Shown here one piece after another: positions 5,974-6,306 of a DNA stretch of 6,306 nucleotides. The stretch's first letter is position 1. Each line of letters starts with the position of its first letter. The stretch comes from Clostridiales bacterium (GTDB taxonomy: Bacteria > Bacillota > Clostridia > Saccharofermentanales > UBA5734), in assembly GCA_007135995.1 (NCBI GenBank), contig SLHU01000253.1, positions 1 to 6,306 of the forward strand. Direction: 5' to 3'. A program made the position numbers and the translations under genes. The notes beneath the pieces were generated by a model that did not search any database, was not told where the DNA came from, and worked only from the letters and a program-made list of their open reading frames with translations.

Positions 5974-6122
5974 GCCGGCTACTACCGTTTTTTCACAACC
6001 ACAGCATGATCATAACGTTCAGCTTCCACAATCAGTCAGCCGTTTTCTTCTGCGGCTCAACCAATATCAAGCCAGGCAGCGCAGTTATGAAACTTCCGCT
6101 GCTTAAAAACAACCTGGATTCG
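5974..6122. other. Intergenic stretch without a recognised gene
   Basis: Between the mannosidase promoter and the tandem repeat I find no supported gene. A plus-strand frame crosses it, but it begins inside the mannosidase gene on the opposite strand and has no family features. The only visible structure is the small palindromes ATGATCAT (6006-6013) and AACGTT (6014-6019), side by side. They are possible binding sites with no further support. Confidence 0.4.
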
Positions 6123-6303
6123 GGTTTCTCGTGGCCGTCCTGCAGAAGGTTTCTCGTGGCCGCCCTGCAGAAGGTTTCTCGTGGCCGTCCTGCAGAAGGT
6201 TTCTCGTGGCCGCCCTGCAGAAGGTTTCTCGTGGCCGCACTGCAGAAGGTTTCTCGTGGCCGCACTGCAGAAAGGTTTCTCGTGGCCGTCCTGCAGAAGG
6301 TTT
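6123..6303. repeat. 25-bp tandem repeat, seven full copies plus the start of an eighth
   Basis: Each unit begins GGTTTCTCGTGGCCG, has a variable triplet, and ends TGCAGAA, with a CTGCAG palindrome in each copy. Copies begin at 6123, 6148, 6173, 6198, 6223, 6248 and 6274. The sixth is 26 bp because of one extra A. An eighth starts at 6299 and leaves the consensus after five bases. Differences are confined to the triplet: TCC, CCC, TCC, CCC, CAC, CAC, TCC. There are no spacers. The unit is free of stop codons in all six frames, so long open frames through it mean little. It is a minisatellite-type array. Confidence 0.95.
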
Positions 6304-6306
6304 GAG

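Noticed and set aside
6032..6265. Minus-strand frame reading through the repeats as a peptide-repeat protein
   Set aside because: Open only because the repeat lacks stops; no ribosome binding site and no known domain. It could be revisited if sequence beyond the window shows a gene running into it.
6123..6303. CRISPR array
   Set aside because: The repeats abut each other with no spacers, and no cas gene is present; it is a plain tandem array.
5481..6305. Long plus-strand open frame (274 residues) ending in the repeat array
   Set aside because: Half of it is antisense to the well-supported mannosidase. It has no family features, and it stays open at the end because the 25-bp unit has no stop in any frame.

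Overview
The window holds one gene cut by its left edge, four complete protein genes, two short gene-free gaps carrying plausible promoter and hairpin signals, and a 25-bp tandem repeat at its right edge. Base composition is near 50% GC by eye. Purine-rich ribosome binding sites (GAGG, GGAG), a TTG start, a YjbQ-family protein and a cytoplasmic GH38 mannosidase fit a Bacillota genome of moderate GC. This is inference only, and I see nothing that fixes a genus.

Layout: (1) positions 3-956, plus strand, the C-terminal ~317 residues of a Gfo/Idh/MocA-type NAD(P)-dependent oxidoreductase. (2) 1074-1916, plus strand, a multi-pass membrane protein of the carotenoid biosynthesis family (DUF422, CruF-like). 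(3) After a 26-bp convergent gap, minus strand: a PlsC-type acyltransferase (1943-2671), preceded by a YjbQ/UPF0047 protein (2754-3152). These two look like a small operon transcribed from a good sigma-70-type promoter at 3179-3207. (4) 3153-3374, a gap with the yjbQ promoter, a weaker plus-strand promoter, a perfect 6-bp hairpin and a plus-strand terminator-like hairpin with a T6 tail. Together they outline a possible ~55-nt plus-strand RNA. (5) 3375-5864, minus strand, a GH38 alpha-mannosidase with all expected zinc and catalytic residues and its own promoter at 5936-5963. (6) 5865-6306, no gene: the mannosidase leader and promoter, then seven contiguous copies of a 25-bp repeat.

Functional links: the oxidoreductase and the mannosidase both suit sugar use, while the DUF422 protein and PlsC both suit membrane lipid or carotenoid modification. 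No shared pathway is proven. The most unusual signal is a 12-base sequence present both in the linker of the putative small RNA (3302-3313) and, on the template strand, in the mannosidase leader (5890-5901). An RNA made from the first would be perfectly complementary to the mannosidase mRNA leader. The pairing hypothesis rests on sequence only; a flanking direct repeat left by an insertion, or chance, are live alternatives.
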